NCBI GenBank assembly: GCA_019750135.1
Contig: JAIEOV010000018.1
Coordinates: 186,001 to 250,000 of the forward strand
Reading direction: 5' to 3'
Source: Reyranella sp.
Lineage (GTDB): Bacteria; Pseudomonadota; Alphaproteobacteria; Reyranellales; Reyranellaceae
DNA: 64,000 nt
Below are positions 31,798-40,362 of the stretch, piece after piece. The position numbers were made by a program, and so were the translations under genes. Position 1 is the stretch's first letter. Each line of letters opens with the position of its first letter. Below the pieces are notes generated by a model. The model had not been told where the DNA came from and did not search any database. It saw only the letters and a program-made list of their open reading frames with translations.

Positions 31798-32835
31798 TCA
31801 GTTCGGCGGCGCGATCAGGAACACTTTCGAGGAATTGAAGATCCAGGTGTCGACGAAGCCCGTCTCCTGCGGTTTGCGCTTCAGTTCGCTCATGGCGCCG
31901 GCGAGGCAGGCCCAGTTCAGGATCTCCTGCTGCCCGCAATCCTCGACGGCTGCGCCCGAATAGCCGCGCCAGGTCGGCCAGTCGCAGTCGCGCAGCGCCT
32001 CGTACATGCGCCGGTCGGACGGTGTGTCGGGCCAAAGAAAATGGTTCTTGGCGGTGAGGAAGGCATGGCTCCAGCCCGACGAGGCAAGCAGCGCTACACG
32101 ATAGGGCGATTCCGCGAGCACGCGCGCCGTCGCCGCGCCCAGGTCGAACAGGCGCCGCGGCGTCGGCGCCGGCGGATCGAGGTCGGCATCGTCGATTACG
32201 CGGTCGAACACCGGCAGGCCGCCTTTCTGAGCGAGCACGCGCCGGCCGTAGCAGTTGATGGCGAAGGGAACGATCGGGTAGCTGAAACCCGTGCGGTGAT
32301 AGTCGAGATACATGATCGCGTTGGTGAAGGCGTGCCCCAACGGACTGTGCAACGGCTTGTAGGCATAGGCCGTGTCGAAGCCTTCCTCGATCAACCGCGT
32401 CGCTAGCATCTTGGCGGCGGCGCGATGGCCCGGCAGCTCGTAGGTCTTGTCGGTCTCACCCCACACGTTTCCCGGCGGCGAGGCGAACTTGAAGCTCTCG
32501 TAGGCGCTGATGCAGTAGGGCGGGACGACGTCCTCCTTGAAGTTCTCGTACTGGTCGTCGCCCCAGATCAGCACGAAGTCCGGCTTGAAGGCATCGAGTG
32601 CGGCACGCGTCTTGTCCATCCAGCCCACGAGCGCGGCGCGATGGCGTGCGGCCGACGCCGCGCCTTCGTCGTTGCCCCATTCGGCGCGCATCGCTTCGGG
32701 CCAGCCGGCGGGCGTGCGCAGCTCCTGCGGCAGCTTCGGATTCTGCAGCATCCTCTTCAGGATCCACGACATGCGGTCGTCGTGACCGTGCAGCGGCGGG
32801 TAATGGGACATCCCGAGGGCGAGAATTTCGGCCAT
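31798..32835 (-). CDS. LigB-superfamily (class III) extradiol ring-cleavage dioxygenase
   Basis: The start is set at ATG 32835; the frame extends upstream without sequence features. The 345-residue protein begins MAEILALGMSHYPPLH, placing H11 and H16 where LigB has its first iron-ligand His. It also has FVLIWGDDQYENF, a SSGWSHAF histidine motif expected of the acid-base residue, and a late Glu in AVEDCGQQEILNW. Class III enzymes cleave catechols next to the hydroxyls using Fe(II). The closest characterised relatives cleave protocatechuate, gallate or homoprotocatechuate. It leads an operon with the SDR. Confidence 0.82.
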   Translation of the reverse strand: MAEILALGMSHYPPLHGHDDRMSWILKRMLQNPKLPQELRTPAGWPEAMRAEWGNDEGAASAARHRAALVGWMDKTRAALDAFKPDFVLIWGDDQYENFKEDVVPPYCISAYESFKFASPPGNVWGETDKTYELPGHRAAAKMLATRLIEEGFDTAYAYKPLHSPLGHAFTNAIMYLDYHRTGFSYPIVPFAINCYGRRVLAQKGGLPVFDRVIDDADLDPPAPTPRRLFDLGAATARVLAESPYRVALLASSGWSHAFLTAKNHFLWPDTPSDRRMYEALRDCDWPTWRGYSGAAVEDCGQQEILNWACLAGAMSELKRKPQETGFVDTWIFNSSKVFLIAPPN

Positions 32836-32845
32836 GGCGTTTCCT

Positions 32846-32867
32846 AACAAATGGTAGAATTTTTGTT
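32846..32867. promoter_or_regulatory. Candidate operator in the divergent LigB-type/Liv-type promoter region
   Basis: AACAAA (32846-32851) and TTTGTT (32862-32867) form a perfect 6-base inverted repeat with a 10-base spacer. They sit 11 bases above the dioxygenase start codon, in a 107-base gap between divergent genes. The AT-rich core stands out from the surrounding GC-rich DNA and probably overlaps promoter elements. A TetR protein encoded nearby (30352 or 34163) could bind it. Confidence 0.4.
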
Positions 32868-32942
32868 TACAAGCCGGACGGACTGTTTTTAACTCCCGGC
32901 ATAGCGACCCGTCGAGAGGTCGTTGAAGATCGGGAGGAAACG

Positions 32943-34157
32943 ATGCGCGCAACGACGATGGCGTTGGTCGCGAGCGGACTGCTGTTGGCAACGGTCGCCG
33001 GTGTGCAGGTCAGGGCGCAGGACAAGAAGTACGGGCCGGGCGTCACCGATACGGAGATCACGATCGGGCAGAGCGCGCCGTTCAGCGGACCGGCATCGGC
33101 CTTCGGCATCTACAGCCGCGTCGAGCAGGCCTACTTCAATGCCGTCAACGAGAAGGGCGGCATCAACGGGCGCAAGATCAAGTTCATCATGCTCGACAAC
33201 GGCTTCAGCCCGCCCAAGGCCCTCGAAGCCTCGCGCAAGCTGGTCGAGGAGGATCATGTGCTGGCCGAGGTCGGCACCGTCGGCACGCCGACCAACTCGG
33301 CGACCCAGCGCTATCTCAACGGCAAGAAGGTGCCTCAGCTGCTGATCTCGGCCGGCGGCAGCAAGTTCAACGATCCCAAGCAGTATCCCTGGACGGTGCC
33401 GTTCTATCCTTCGTTCGAGACCGAGGCGGTGGGCTTCGCGCGCTATGCCCTGAAGGCCCAGCAGGCGCCCAAGATCGGCGTGCTCTACCAGAACGACGAC
33501 TACGGAAAGGACTTCCTCAAGGGCCTGCAGAAGGCGCTGGGCGAGAACTACAAGAAGCTGGTCGTCTCCGAGCAGAGCTACGAGCTGACCGATCCCACCG
33601 TCGATTCGCAGGTCATCAACCTCGCGGGCTCGGGCGCCAACGTGTTCATGAACTTCACCACGCCCAAGTTCGCCGCCCAGGCGCTGCGCAAGGCCGACGA
33701 GCTCAAGTGGAAGCCCATGCAGTTCATCGCCAGCCCCGGCAGCTCGGTGCAGGCGGTGCTGAAGGTGGTGGGCTTCGACAAGGTCGAAGGCGTGATGACG
33801 GCGCAGTACTTCAAGGAGCCCGGTGATGCCGCCTGGGAGAAGGACCAGGACATGCAGGCCTACTTCGCCTTCATGAAGAAATACGCGCCCAACGAATCGC
33901 CGCTCGATGCCATCGGCGTGTCGGGCTACGTCAATGCCCAAATGGCGGAGTATGTGCTCAAGGCCGCCGGCAACGAGCTGACGCGCGAGAACCTGCTCAA
34001 GAAGGCGACGACCTTGAAGGACGTGACGCTGTCCCTGCTGCTGCCGGGCATCAAGCTCAGCAACACGCCGGAGGATTACCGCGCCTATCACGGCTTCCAG
34101 CTCTCGCGCTTCGACGGCAAGGGCTGGGCCTCCGTCGAATACGTGAAGGCGGAATAG
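32943..34157 (+). CDS. Branched-chain amino acid ABC transporter-type substrate-binding protein (LivK-like)
   Basis: The start is set at ATG 32943, preceded by RBS gggaggaaa; the longer frame upstream overlaps the divergent gene and is not real. The 404-residue protein has a signal peptide (about 1-25, ending VRAQ). It has the type I periplasmic fold: GVTDTEITIGQSAPFSGPAS near the N-terminus, NGRKIKFIMLDNGFSP and GVLYQNDDYGKDF. In aromatic-degrading bacteria this family often binds aromatic acids. No Liv permease or ATPase genes are in the window, so it depends on a transporter elsewhere. Confidence 0.9.
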   Translation: MRATTMALVASGLLLATVAGVQVRAQDKKYGPGVTDTEITIGQSAPFSGPASAFGIYSRVEQAYFNAVNEKGGINGRKIKFIMLDNGFSPPKALEASRKLVEEDHVLAEVGTVGTPTNSATQRYLNGKKVPQLLISAGGSKFNDPKQYPWTVPFYPSFETEAVGFARYALKAQQAPKIGVLYQNDDYGKDFLKGLQKALGENYKKLVVSEQSYELTDPTVDSQVINLAGSGANVFMNFTTPKFAAQALRKADELKWKPMQFIASPGSSVQAVLKVVGFDKVEGVMTAQYFKEPGDAAWEKDQDMQAYFAFMKKYAPNESPLDAIGVSGYVNAQMAEYVLKAAGNELTRENLLKKATTLKDVTLSLLLPGIKLSNTPEDYRAYHGFQLSRFDGKGWASVEYVKAE

Positions 34158-34162
34158 GCGGC

Positions 34163-34819
34163 ATGTCTCTGTCCGCCGGTACCGACGAGCGTCCTGTCAA
34201 GCGTCGGCGTACGACGAGGAAGAAGCGGCGCACTCAGGCTGAGCGCACCCAGGAGACGCGCACCCGCATCCTCGATGCCGCGGTCGAGGTGCTGCGCAAG
34301 AAGGGCTATGCCCATTTCCGCACCGCCGACGTCGCCAAGGCGGCTGGCGTGTCGCGCGGCGCGCAGCTCCATCATTTCAAGACCAAGGAGAAGCTGGTCT
34401 ATGCCACCATGGAGCACGTCTTCCACAACGTGCTGGCGACCAGCCAGGTGCGGGCGCGCACTCTGAAGCGCGGCGAGGATCCGCTGGAGCGCGTCATCGC
34501 CGACGGCCGCGAGTTCTTCTTCTCGACGCCGTTCTTCATTTCGCTCGACATCGCCACCTCGATCAACAGCGCCCGCTTCCGCAAGCAGCTGATGGTCATG
34601 GTGCGCAACGCGCGCCTGCCGGCGGAACGGGCTTGGCACAAGGCGCTGGTCGCCAACGGCATGTCCGAGCAGGTGGCCGACGACGTGCTGTGGCTGACGC
34701 TCGGCCTGGTGCGCGGGCTCGCCGTGCGCATGCTGTGGCAGAACGAGCCCGAGCGCTTCGATCGCCTGCTGAGGCTGTGGCGCAGGATCATCGAGGACTA
34801 CGCCGGAAAGTCGCGCTAG
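34163..34819 (+). CDS. TetR-family regulator
   Basis: The 218-residue protein has an Arg/Lys-rich N-terminal tail (RRRTTRKKRRTQAERTQE), then a TetR helix-turn-helix (KKGYAHFRTADVAKAAGVSR, GAQLHHFKTKEKL). It has a helical regulatory domain. It starts 5 bases after the Liv-type binding protein and 15 bases before the acyl-CoA ligase, in one plus-strand transcript with the ligase and two acyl-CoA dehydrogenases, which it probably controls. Confidence 0.87.
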   Translation: MSLSAGTDERPVKRRRTTRKKRRTQAERTQETRTRILDAAVEVLRKKGYAHFRTADVAKAAGVSRGAQLHHFKTKEKLVYATMEHVFHNVLATSQVRARTLKRGEDPLERVIADGREFFFSTPFFISLDIATSINSARFRKQLMVMVRNARLPAERAWHKALVANGMSEQVADDVLWLTLGLVRGLAVRMLWQNEPERFDRLLRLWRRIIEDYAGKSR

Positions 34820-34834
34820 CCGAAGGAGAAAGCC

Positions 34835-36460
34835 ATGCGCGGATTGATGATGGACCCGCCATTGCTCGTGACGTCGATCATCGAGCATGCCGCGCGCATT
34901 CATGGCACCACAGAGGTCGTGGCGCGCACGCCCGAGGGCGGCATCCATCGCACGACCTACGGCGAGGTGCACAGCCGCGCCAAGAAGCTCGCCAAGGCGC
35001 TGCAGGCGCTGGGCGTGCGGCCGGGCGATCGCGTCGGCTCACTCGCCTGGAACACCCATCATCACTTCGAGCTGTTCTATGGCGTCTCGGGCTTCGGCGC
35101 CGTGCTGCACACCATCAACCCCCGCCTGTTCGACGAGCAGCTGACCTACATCGTCAATCACGCCGAGGATTCCTGGATCTGCGTCGACGCCGGCACCTTG
35201 CCCATCGCCGAACGGCTGGCGCCGTCGGTGCCCGGCGTGAAGGGCTGGATCTACATGAGCGTCGATCCCGAGCCGCCCAAGTCGAGCTTGAACCTCCTGT
35301 CCTACGAAAAGCTGCTGGCGGCTGAGGACGACGACTATGCCTGGCCGACGTTCGACGAACGCCAAGCTTCGGTGATCTGCTACACCTCGGGCACCACCGG
35401 CCAGCCCAAGGGCGTGGTCAACACCCACCGCTCGACGATCCTCAGCGCCCTGGTCATGAGCACGGCCGACATGATCGGCGGCTATCGCTCGGGCATGCGC
35501 GAGGCGGCCATGCCGATTGCGCCGATGTTCCACGGCAACGGCTGGCAGATGGTATATACCGCGCCGCTCAGCGGCCACACGCTGGTGCTGCCCGGCCGCA
35601 ACTTCGAGCCCGACAAGCTCTACGAGCTGATGGCCGCCGAGCGCGTCACCATGGCGGCCTGCGTGCCGACGGTCTGGATCACCCTGGTCGACCATCTCGA
35701 TCGCAACAATCTCAAGCTGCCGTCGCTGCGCGCCGCACTGGTTGCCGGCACCACGCCGCCGCGCGCGCTGGTCGAGGCGCTGGAGCAGCGCCACGGCATA
35801 GAAGTCGCCCATTGCTGGGGCATGACCGAGGCGCTGGGCGTCACCAAGACGTCGATGCCGCCGGGCCACGCCGACCTGCCCTTCGACAAACGCGTCGACC
35901 AGAAGCTGCGCCAGGGCCGCGTCGCTTTCTCGACCCAGCTGCGCATCGTCGATGATGACGGCAAGGTGCTGCCGCACGACGGCGTCGCCTTCGGCCATCT
36001 GCAGGCCAAAGGCCCGCTGGTGACCGGCGCCTACCTGAAGCACGAAGCGCCGATCGCCGACGGCTGGCTGCAGACCGGCGATGTCGCAAAACTCCATGCC
36101 GACGGCACGGTCGAGCTGGTCGACCGCTCCAAGGACGTCATCAAGTCGGGTGGCGAATGGATCAGCAGCGCCGCCATCGAGGGCGCGGCCATGGGCCATC
36201 CCGCGGTCGCGCTGGCGGCAGTGATCGGCATTCCCCATCCGCGCTGGCAGGAGCGGCCGTTGCTGGTCGTCGTGCGTCGGCCCGACAAGCAGGTGACGGC
36301 CCCGGAGCTGATCGAGTTCCTGAAACCCAGGATGGCGTCGTGGTGGCTGCCGGACGACGTCACCTTCGTCGAGGCATTGCCGCTCACCGCCACCGGCAAG
36401 GTGCACAAGGTGACCTTGCGCCAGCAGTTCAAGGACTACGTCTCGGTGGCCGCTGCGTAG
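34835..36460 (+). CDS. AMP-forming acyl-CoA ligase (long/medium-chain fatty acid type)
   Basis: The 541-residue ANL-superfamily enzyme has the P-loop YTSGTTGQPKGVV (183-195), MFHGNGWQ, HCWGMTEALG, the hinge region DRSKDVIKSGGEWIS and the terminal catalytic Lys in TATGKVHK. It activates a carboxylic acid as an acyl-adenylate and then acyl-CoA. Its operon with two acyl-CoA dehydrogenases indicates entry of an organic acid into beta-oxidation. The exact acid is unknown. Confidence 0.92.
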   Translation: MRGLMMDPPLLVTSIIEHAARIHGTTEVVARTPEGGIHRTTYGEVHSRAKKLAKALQALGVRPGDRVGSLAWNTHHHFELFYGVSGFGAVLHTINPRLFDEQLTYIVNHAEDSWICVDAGTLPIAERLAPSVPGVKGWIYMSVDPEPPKSSLNLLSYEKLLAAEDDDYAWPTFDERQASVICYTSGTTGQPKGVVNTHRSTILSALVMSTADMIGGYRSGMREAAMPIAPMFHGNGWQMVYTAPLSGHTLVLPGRNFEPDKLYELMAAERVTMAACVPTVWITLVDHLDRNNLKLPSLRAALVAGTTPPRALVEALEQRHGIEVAHCWGMTEALGVTKTSMPPGHADLPFDKRVDQKLRQGRVAFSTQLRIVDDDGKVLPHDGVAFGHLQAKGPLVTGAYLKHEAPIADGWLQTGDVAKLHADGTVELVDRSKDVIKSGGEWISSAAIEGAAMGHPAVALAAVIGIPHPRWQERPLLVVVRRPDKQVTAPELIEFLKPRMASWWLPDDVTFVEALPLTATGKVHKVTLRQQFKDYVSVAAA

Positions 36461-36473
36461 CGTTGGAGGGAAC

Positions 36474-37658
36474 ATGGATTTCGAGTTGCCGGGTGAAGAC
36501 CATCCCAAGCGCCAGGAGATCCGCGCCTGGTTCGAGGCCAATCCGCATCCGTCGGGCCTTGCGCTCGCGCAGGCGGGCTTCGCGGTGCCGCACTGGCCCA
36601 GGCCCTGGGGCCTGGAAGCCGACGCCGAGCTGCAGCTCATCATCGACCAGGAGATGAAGCGCGCCGGCATCCATGTGCCCCGGAATCCCGTCGCCATCAA
36701 CAACTGCGCCCAGTCGCTGCTGACGCACGGCACCGAGGCGCAGCGCCAGCACTTCCTGTGGCCGGCGCTGTCGGGCGAGCACATCTGGTGCATGCTGTTC
36801 AGCGAGCCGTCGGGCGGCTCCGATCTCGGCAACCTGCGCACCGTCGCGCGGCGCGACGGCGACCATTATGTCATCAAGGGCCACAAGATCTGGACCTCGC
36901 TCGCCCACAAGGCGAAGGTCGGCGTGCTGGTGGCGCGCACCGACCCCGACCAGCCCAAGCACAAGGGTCTGTCGGAGTTCCTGGTCGACATGGATACGCC
37001 CGGTATCCGCGTCCGGCCGATCATCGACATGTCGGCGCACGAGAACGAATACAACGAAGTGTTCCTCGACGAGGTGCGCATCCCGGCCGACCGGTTGCTC
37101 GGCAAGGAGGGCGAGGGCTGGGCGCTGTGCACGACACAGCTGCAGACCGAGCGCGTGGCCCTGTCGCGGCCCGGCGCCATCTGGGGCCATGGCCCGTCGG
37201 CGCGCGAGCTGGTCGAAGGCCTGGCCGAAGTCGGCGCTCTCGAAGATGGCGCGATCCGTGACGAGGCGGCGCAGATCTTCGTCGAAGGCGAGATCCTGCG
37301 CCTGCTGGCCTATCGCGCGCTGAGCGACCGCATGAATGCCAAGGCGCCGGGACCAGAGGGTGCCATCCACAAGATGCTGGCCGCGCCGCACGGCCAGCGC
37401 GTCGTCGACCTCGCCAAGCGCAGTCAGGGCGTGCGCGGCATGATCGCCGGCGAAAAGCCGTTCCCCTCGCAGCTCGCCGGCGACGATCCCTACGACGACT
37501 GGGACTACGCCTTCTGGTTCAGCCAGGCCGTGACCTTGGGCGTGGGCACGCAGGAAGTGCTGAAGAACGTCGTCGCCGAACGCATGCTCGGCCTGCCGCG
37601 CGAGCTCGATCCGACGGCGCGGCTGCCTTGGACCGAAGCGCGGCGCAAGCAAGGTTGA
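36474..37658 (+). CDS. Acyl-CoA dehydrogenase (first of an adjacent pair)
   Basis: The 394-residue flavoprotein has the FAD/substrate segment WCMLFSEPSGGSDLGNL, GHKIWTS, and the C-terminal SQAVTLGVGTQEVLKN. In housekeeping acyl-CoA dehydrogenases the region near that end carries the catalytic Glu in an EGT motif; here the residues before GT are LGVG, so the Glu is not at that place. It begins 13 bases after the ligase gene and is followed after 10 bases by a second dehydrogenase, as in heteromeric pairs. Confidence 0.9.
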   Translation: MDFELPGEDHPKRQEIRAWFEANPHPSGLALAQAGFAVPHWPRPWGLEADAELQLIIDQEMKRAGIHVPRNPVAINNCAQSLLTHGTEAQRQHFLWPALSGEHIWCMLFSEPSGGSDLGNLRTVARRDGDHYVIKGHKIWTSLAHKAKVGVLVARTDPDQPKHKGLSEFLVDMDTPGIRVRPIIDMSAHENEYNEVFLDEVRIPADRLLGKEGEGWALCTTQLQTERVALSRPGAIWGHGPSARELVEGLAEVGALEDGAIRDEAAQIFVEGEILRLLAYRALSDRMNAKAPGPEGAIHKMLAAPHGQRVVDLAKRSQGVRGMIAGEKPFPSQLAGDDPYDDWDYAFWFSQAVTLGVGTQEVLKNVVAERMLGLPRELDPTARLPWTEARRKQG

Positions 37659-37668
37659 GGAGGGTGCG

Positions 37669-38784
37669 ATGAACTTTGCCCTGAGCGAAGACCATCTGGT
37701 GCTGCGGCAGTCGGCGCGCACCTTCCTCGAGAAGGAGATCTCGCTCGCCCGCGTCCTGGTGCCCGGCGCCACCGTGGCGGACGCTGACTACGAGGCGAAC
37801 TGGAGCAAGATCGCGGCCATGGGCTGGCTCGGCCTGGTGATCGACGAGGCCCATGACGGGCTCGGTTTGTCGTGCATCGACCTCGCCATGATCCTGGGCG
37901 AGATGGGCCGCACGCTGGCGCCGAGCCCTTTCCTTGGCACCTTGCTCGGCGCCTGGGCGGTGCAGAAGGGCGGCTCGGAGGCGCAGAAGAAGGATTTGCT
38001 GCCCAGCGTCGCCAGCGGCGCGATCAAGCTCGCCCTTGCGGTCGCCGATGCGAGCGGAGCGGTCGACCCGCCTTCGCGCGAGGCTACGGCGGGCAAGCGC
38101 GCTGGGTCGTGGCGGTTGACAGGGGCCAAGTCGTTCGTGATCGATGCCGCTGCCGCCGACTGGCTGGTGGTGGCGGCACAGGAAGAGGGTGGTCGCGCCT
38201 TCTTCCTGGTCGAGGCGAACCAGCCCGGCGTGAAGGTCGATCTGCTGCCGTGGCGCGACGTGACGCGGCAGGTCGCGGACGTCCGGCTGGAGGACGCCGT
38301 CGGAGAGCGGCTCGCGGCCGACGATGCGACGTTGTGGCCGTGGCTGCGCGATCGTGTGCTGTTCGCGCTGGCGACGGAAAGTGCAGCCGGCGCGCAGCGT
38401 GTCATGGAAATGACTGTCGATTACGCCAAGGAGCGCATGGCCTTCGGCCGGCCGATCGGCTCCTACCAGGCGATCAAGCATTCACTGGCCGACATGCTGG
38501 GCCAGGTCGAGTGCTGCAACGCCGCCACGCTCTATGCCGCCTGGGCGTTGTCGGAGAACGACGCGCGCGGCTCGCTGGCCGCGGCGATGGCCAAGGCCTA
38601 CACCAGCGACGCCTACGTGGCGGTCTCCCAGCGCAGCATCCAGATCTTCGGCGCCATCGGCTTTACCTGGGAGATGGTGAACCACCTCTATTTCAAGCGC
38701 GCCCGCGCCAATGCCGAGCTGTTCGGCAGCGCCCGCGCCCAGCGCACCCGCGTGATCGGCATGGTCGAAAGGAAGGCCGCCTAG
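37669..38784 (+). CDS. Acyl-CoA dehydrogenase (second of an adjacent pair)
   Basis: The 371-residue protein has the acyl-CoA dehydrogenase fold with LALAVADASGAVDPP at the FAD loop, MAFGRPIGSYQAIKHSLADM and the C-terminal IGFTWEMVNHLYFKRA followed by ELFGSARAQRTRV. The IGFTWE...LYFKRA...LFGS tail is typical of the smaller partner in alpha2beta2 dehydrogenases of sterol and bile-acid side-chain catabolism. The usual EGT Glu is absent (LFGS). It ends the TetR-ligase-dehydrogenase operon. Confidence 0.88.
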   Translation: MNFALSEDHLVLRQSARTFLEKEISLARVLVPGATVADADYEANWSKIAAMGWLGLVIDEAHDGLGLSCIDLAMILGEMGRTLAPSPFLGTLLGAWAVQKGGSEAQKKDLLPSVASGAIKLALAVADASGAVDPPSREATAGKRAGSWRLTGAKSFVIDAAAADWLVVAAQEEGGRAFFLVEANQPGVKVDLLPWRDVTRQVADVRLEDAVGERLAADDATLWPWLRDRVLFALATESAAGAQRVMEMTVDYAKERMAFGRPIGSYQAIKHSLADMLGQVECCNAATLYAAWALSENDARGSLAAAMAKAYTSDAYVAVSQRSIQIFGAIGFTWEMVNHLYFKRARANAELFGSARAQRTRVIGMVERKAA

Positions 38785-38786
38785 CG

Positions 38787-39026
38787 CTAGAAATCGTCGC
38801 CGTGGCGGTTGCTGTAGAATACCAGCGCCATCAAGCCGATGCCGAGAGCCAAGGTCGCAACGATGCCGAGGGCCATGGCAGCGTAGCCGCTGGTCGACAT
38901 CGCCATGCCTCCAGCGTCGTCGGCAATTCCCCAGCCGACGTAGAGGATCGCGACCGCCAGGGCGAGGATCGCCAGCAGGACGGCGACGATCACCCAGGTC
39001 CCTGCGCGCCGGCTCTCCTTGGCCAT
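38787..39026 (-). CDS. Small two-helix membrane protein (paralogue of 40049-40318)
   Basis: ATG 39026 is chosen because AGGAGAG lies 6 bases upstream; an upstream ATG at 39050 has no such site. The 79-residue protein has a basic N-terminus, a helix at about 11-32 (VIVAVLLAILALAVAILYVGW), a short loop, and a second helix at about 45-70 (TSGYAAMALGIVATLALGIG). Its VGW...GY-AMALG core recurs in the protein at 40049-40318. Function is unknown. Confidence 0.75.
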   Translation of the reverse strand: MAKESRRAGTWVIVAVLLAILALAVAILYVGWGIADDAGGMAMSTSGYAAMALGIVATLALGIGLMALVFYSNRHGDDF

Positions 39027-39133
39027 GATAGCTCTCCTGTCGTGCAACATTGATCAGGTGTGGGGCTGGGACTTTTTCAAGGGCGTGATCGTCGACGATG
39101 GCGGCCCGGCATCAGGGGCGCTACCCTGCCGGC

Positions 39134-40048
39134 ATGAGACCGGAGTTCCTGAGCCTGTCAGATGCCGCGCTGGTGGAGCGGATGCATCAGTGGGAGGCGC
39201 GAAGCCCCGACGATGACGCCGCTTTCGAGAAATTTCGTCGCGATCGCGCGATCCTGTCGCGCGAGGCCTGGGAGGGGCTGACCGAAGAGCTCGGCTGCGA
39301 CAGCGGTCCGCTCGCCAAGGTCGGCGTGATGGTCTTCCCGCTGGACGACGGCCTCGCCCGCCGCCTGCTCGACAACCTGCTCGCCAGCCCGCGCGTGAAG
39401 ATGCGGCGCAAGCACTTCGCCCTTGGCTATGTCAGCACCAGCTTTGCGCAGTGCGACTATCTCAACGCCAGCAACCAGTATCGCGAGCTGACGCCCGCCA
39501 CCCGGGCGCTTCTGGCCGAGTTCCTGGCGACGGCCGGCCCCATGGTCGAAGCGGCCGTCGGCCATCCCTTCCGCATCGCCTCGACACGCCAGTTCCAGCT
39601 CGTGCCCAACCGGCCGCAGGCCGACCGGCATCTCGACGGCTGGCCGGTCGCCATGCGCAAGATCTTCGTTCTGCCGCAGGGCTGCGGAAGGCGATCGAGC
39701 ACGACCTGGTTCCGGTTGCGCAACGGCGAGGAGATCACGCTGGAGAGCGAGAAGCCGATCTGGGTGCTGTTCGAGAACAGCGTCGTGCTGCATGCGCCGA
39801 TCTCGGGCGTGGCGCTGCGTCCGACCATTGAATTCGACATCGTGCCGGCGCGCCAGACCAGCTTCGACGTCGTCGATGCCGGACTCGGCGGCTGGTATCC
39901 ACACTTTCCGACCGAGCCTGAGCTCCAGGTCGCGACGCGCCAGAGCCTGAAGTCGTTCCTGGCCGATACGCCGGACGGCGCGCGGGAGGAGAGCTGGCTG
40001 CAGCGCTTCGGCCGGTCGCTCGCCCGGCTGCGGCCCAAGGCGGGATGA
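39134..40048 (+). CDS. Hypothetical protein with a possible Fe(II)/2-oxoglutarate oxygenase motif
   Basis: Starting at ATG 39134 the product has 304 residues; an upstream in-frame ATG at 39098 adds 12 residues without an RBS. I recognise no close family. The segment QADRHLDGW gives H166-x-D168, followed by a His in VVLHAPISG (H220) and an Arg nine residues later (R229) in RPTIEFDIV. This HxD...H...R order is the iron and 2-oxoglutarate signature of the double-stranded beta-helix oxygenases. It is flanked on both sides by minus-strand genes for related small membrane proteins. Confidence 0.6.
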   Translation: MRPEFLSLSDAALVERMHQWEARSPDDDAAFEKFRRDRAILSREAWEGLTEELGCDSGPLAKVGVMVFPLDDGLARRLLDNLLASPRVKMRRKHFALGYVSTSFAQCDYLNASNQYRELTPATRALLAEFLATAGPMVEAAVGHPFRIASTRQFQLVPNRPQADRHLDGWPVAMRKIFVLPQGCGRRSSTTWFRLRNGEEITLESEKPIWVLFENSVVLHAPISGVALRPTIEFDIVPARQTSFDVVDAGLGGWYPHFPTEPELQVATRQSLKSFLADTPDGAREESWLQRFGRSLARLRPKAG

Positions 40049-40318
40049 TCACTCGCCGCCCTGCTTGTTGCAGTGGATCAACCAGACGAGGCCGACGCCG
40101 AGCATGATCGCCGCCAGCAGGCCGAGCGCCATGGCGACGTAGCCGGTGGGGCTGAGGCTGGCGCCCGGCTGCCAACCGACGTAGAGCAGCCCGATTCCGA
40201 TGCACAGCACAAGCGTCAGCAGGACGATCGCGATCGTCCCTCCGACGTGCAGTTTGGGTCGTCCCGCCAATTGTCGTTGCTCCCGCGCTTGCTCAAAGAC
40301 GGGGACGATTGTCGGCAT
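40049..40318 (-). CDS. Small two-helix membrane protein (paralogue of 38787-39026)
   Basis: From ATG 40318 the product has 89 residues, with helices at about 27-48 (IAIVLLTLVLCIGIGLLYVGW) and 57-80 (GYVAMALGLLAAIMLGVGLV). The shared layout is VGW, then a loop, then (S/P)(S/T)GY(A/V)AMALG and LGIG/LGVG, matching the protein at 38787-39026. The RBS is weak, and the frame stays open upstream, so the start is uncertain. It abuts the stop of the oxygenase-like gene. Confidence 0.7.
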   Translation of the reverse strand: MPTIVPVFEQAREQRQLAGRPKLHVGGTIAIVLLTLVLCIGIGLLYVGWQPGASLSPTGYVAMALGLLAAIMLGVGLVWLIHCNKQGGE

Positions 40319-40362
40319 CCTGCCATCTCGCTTGTGCGACCAATCGGTGGCAAGCTCGGCGC

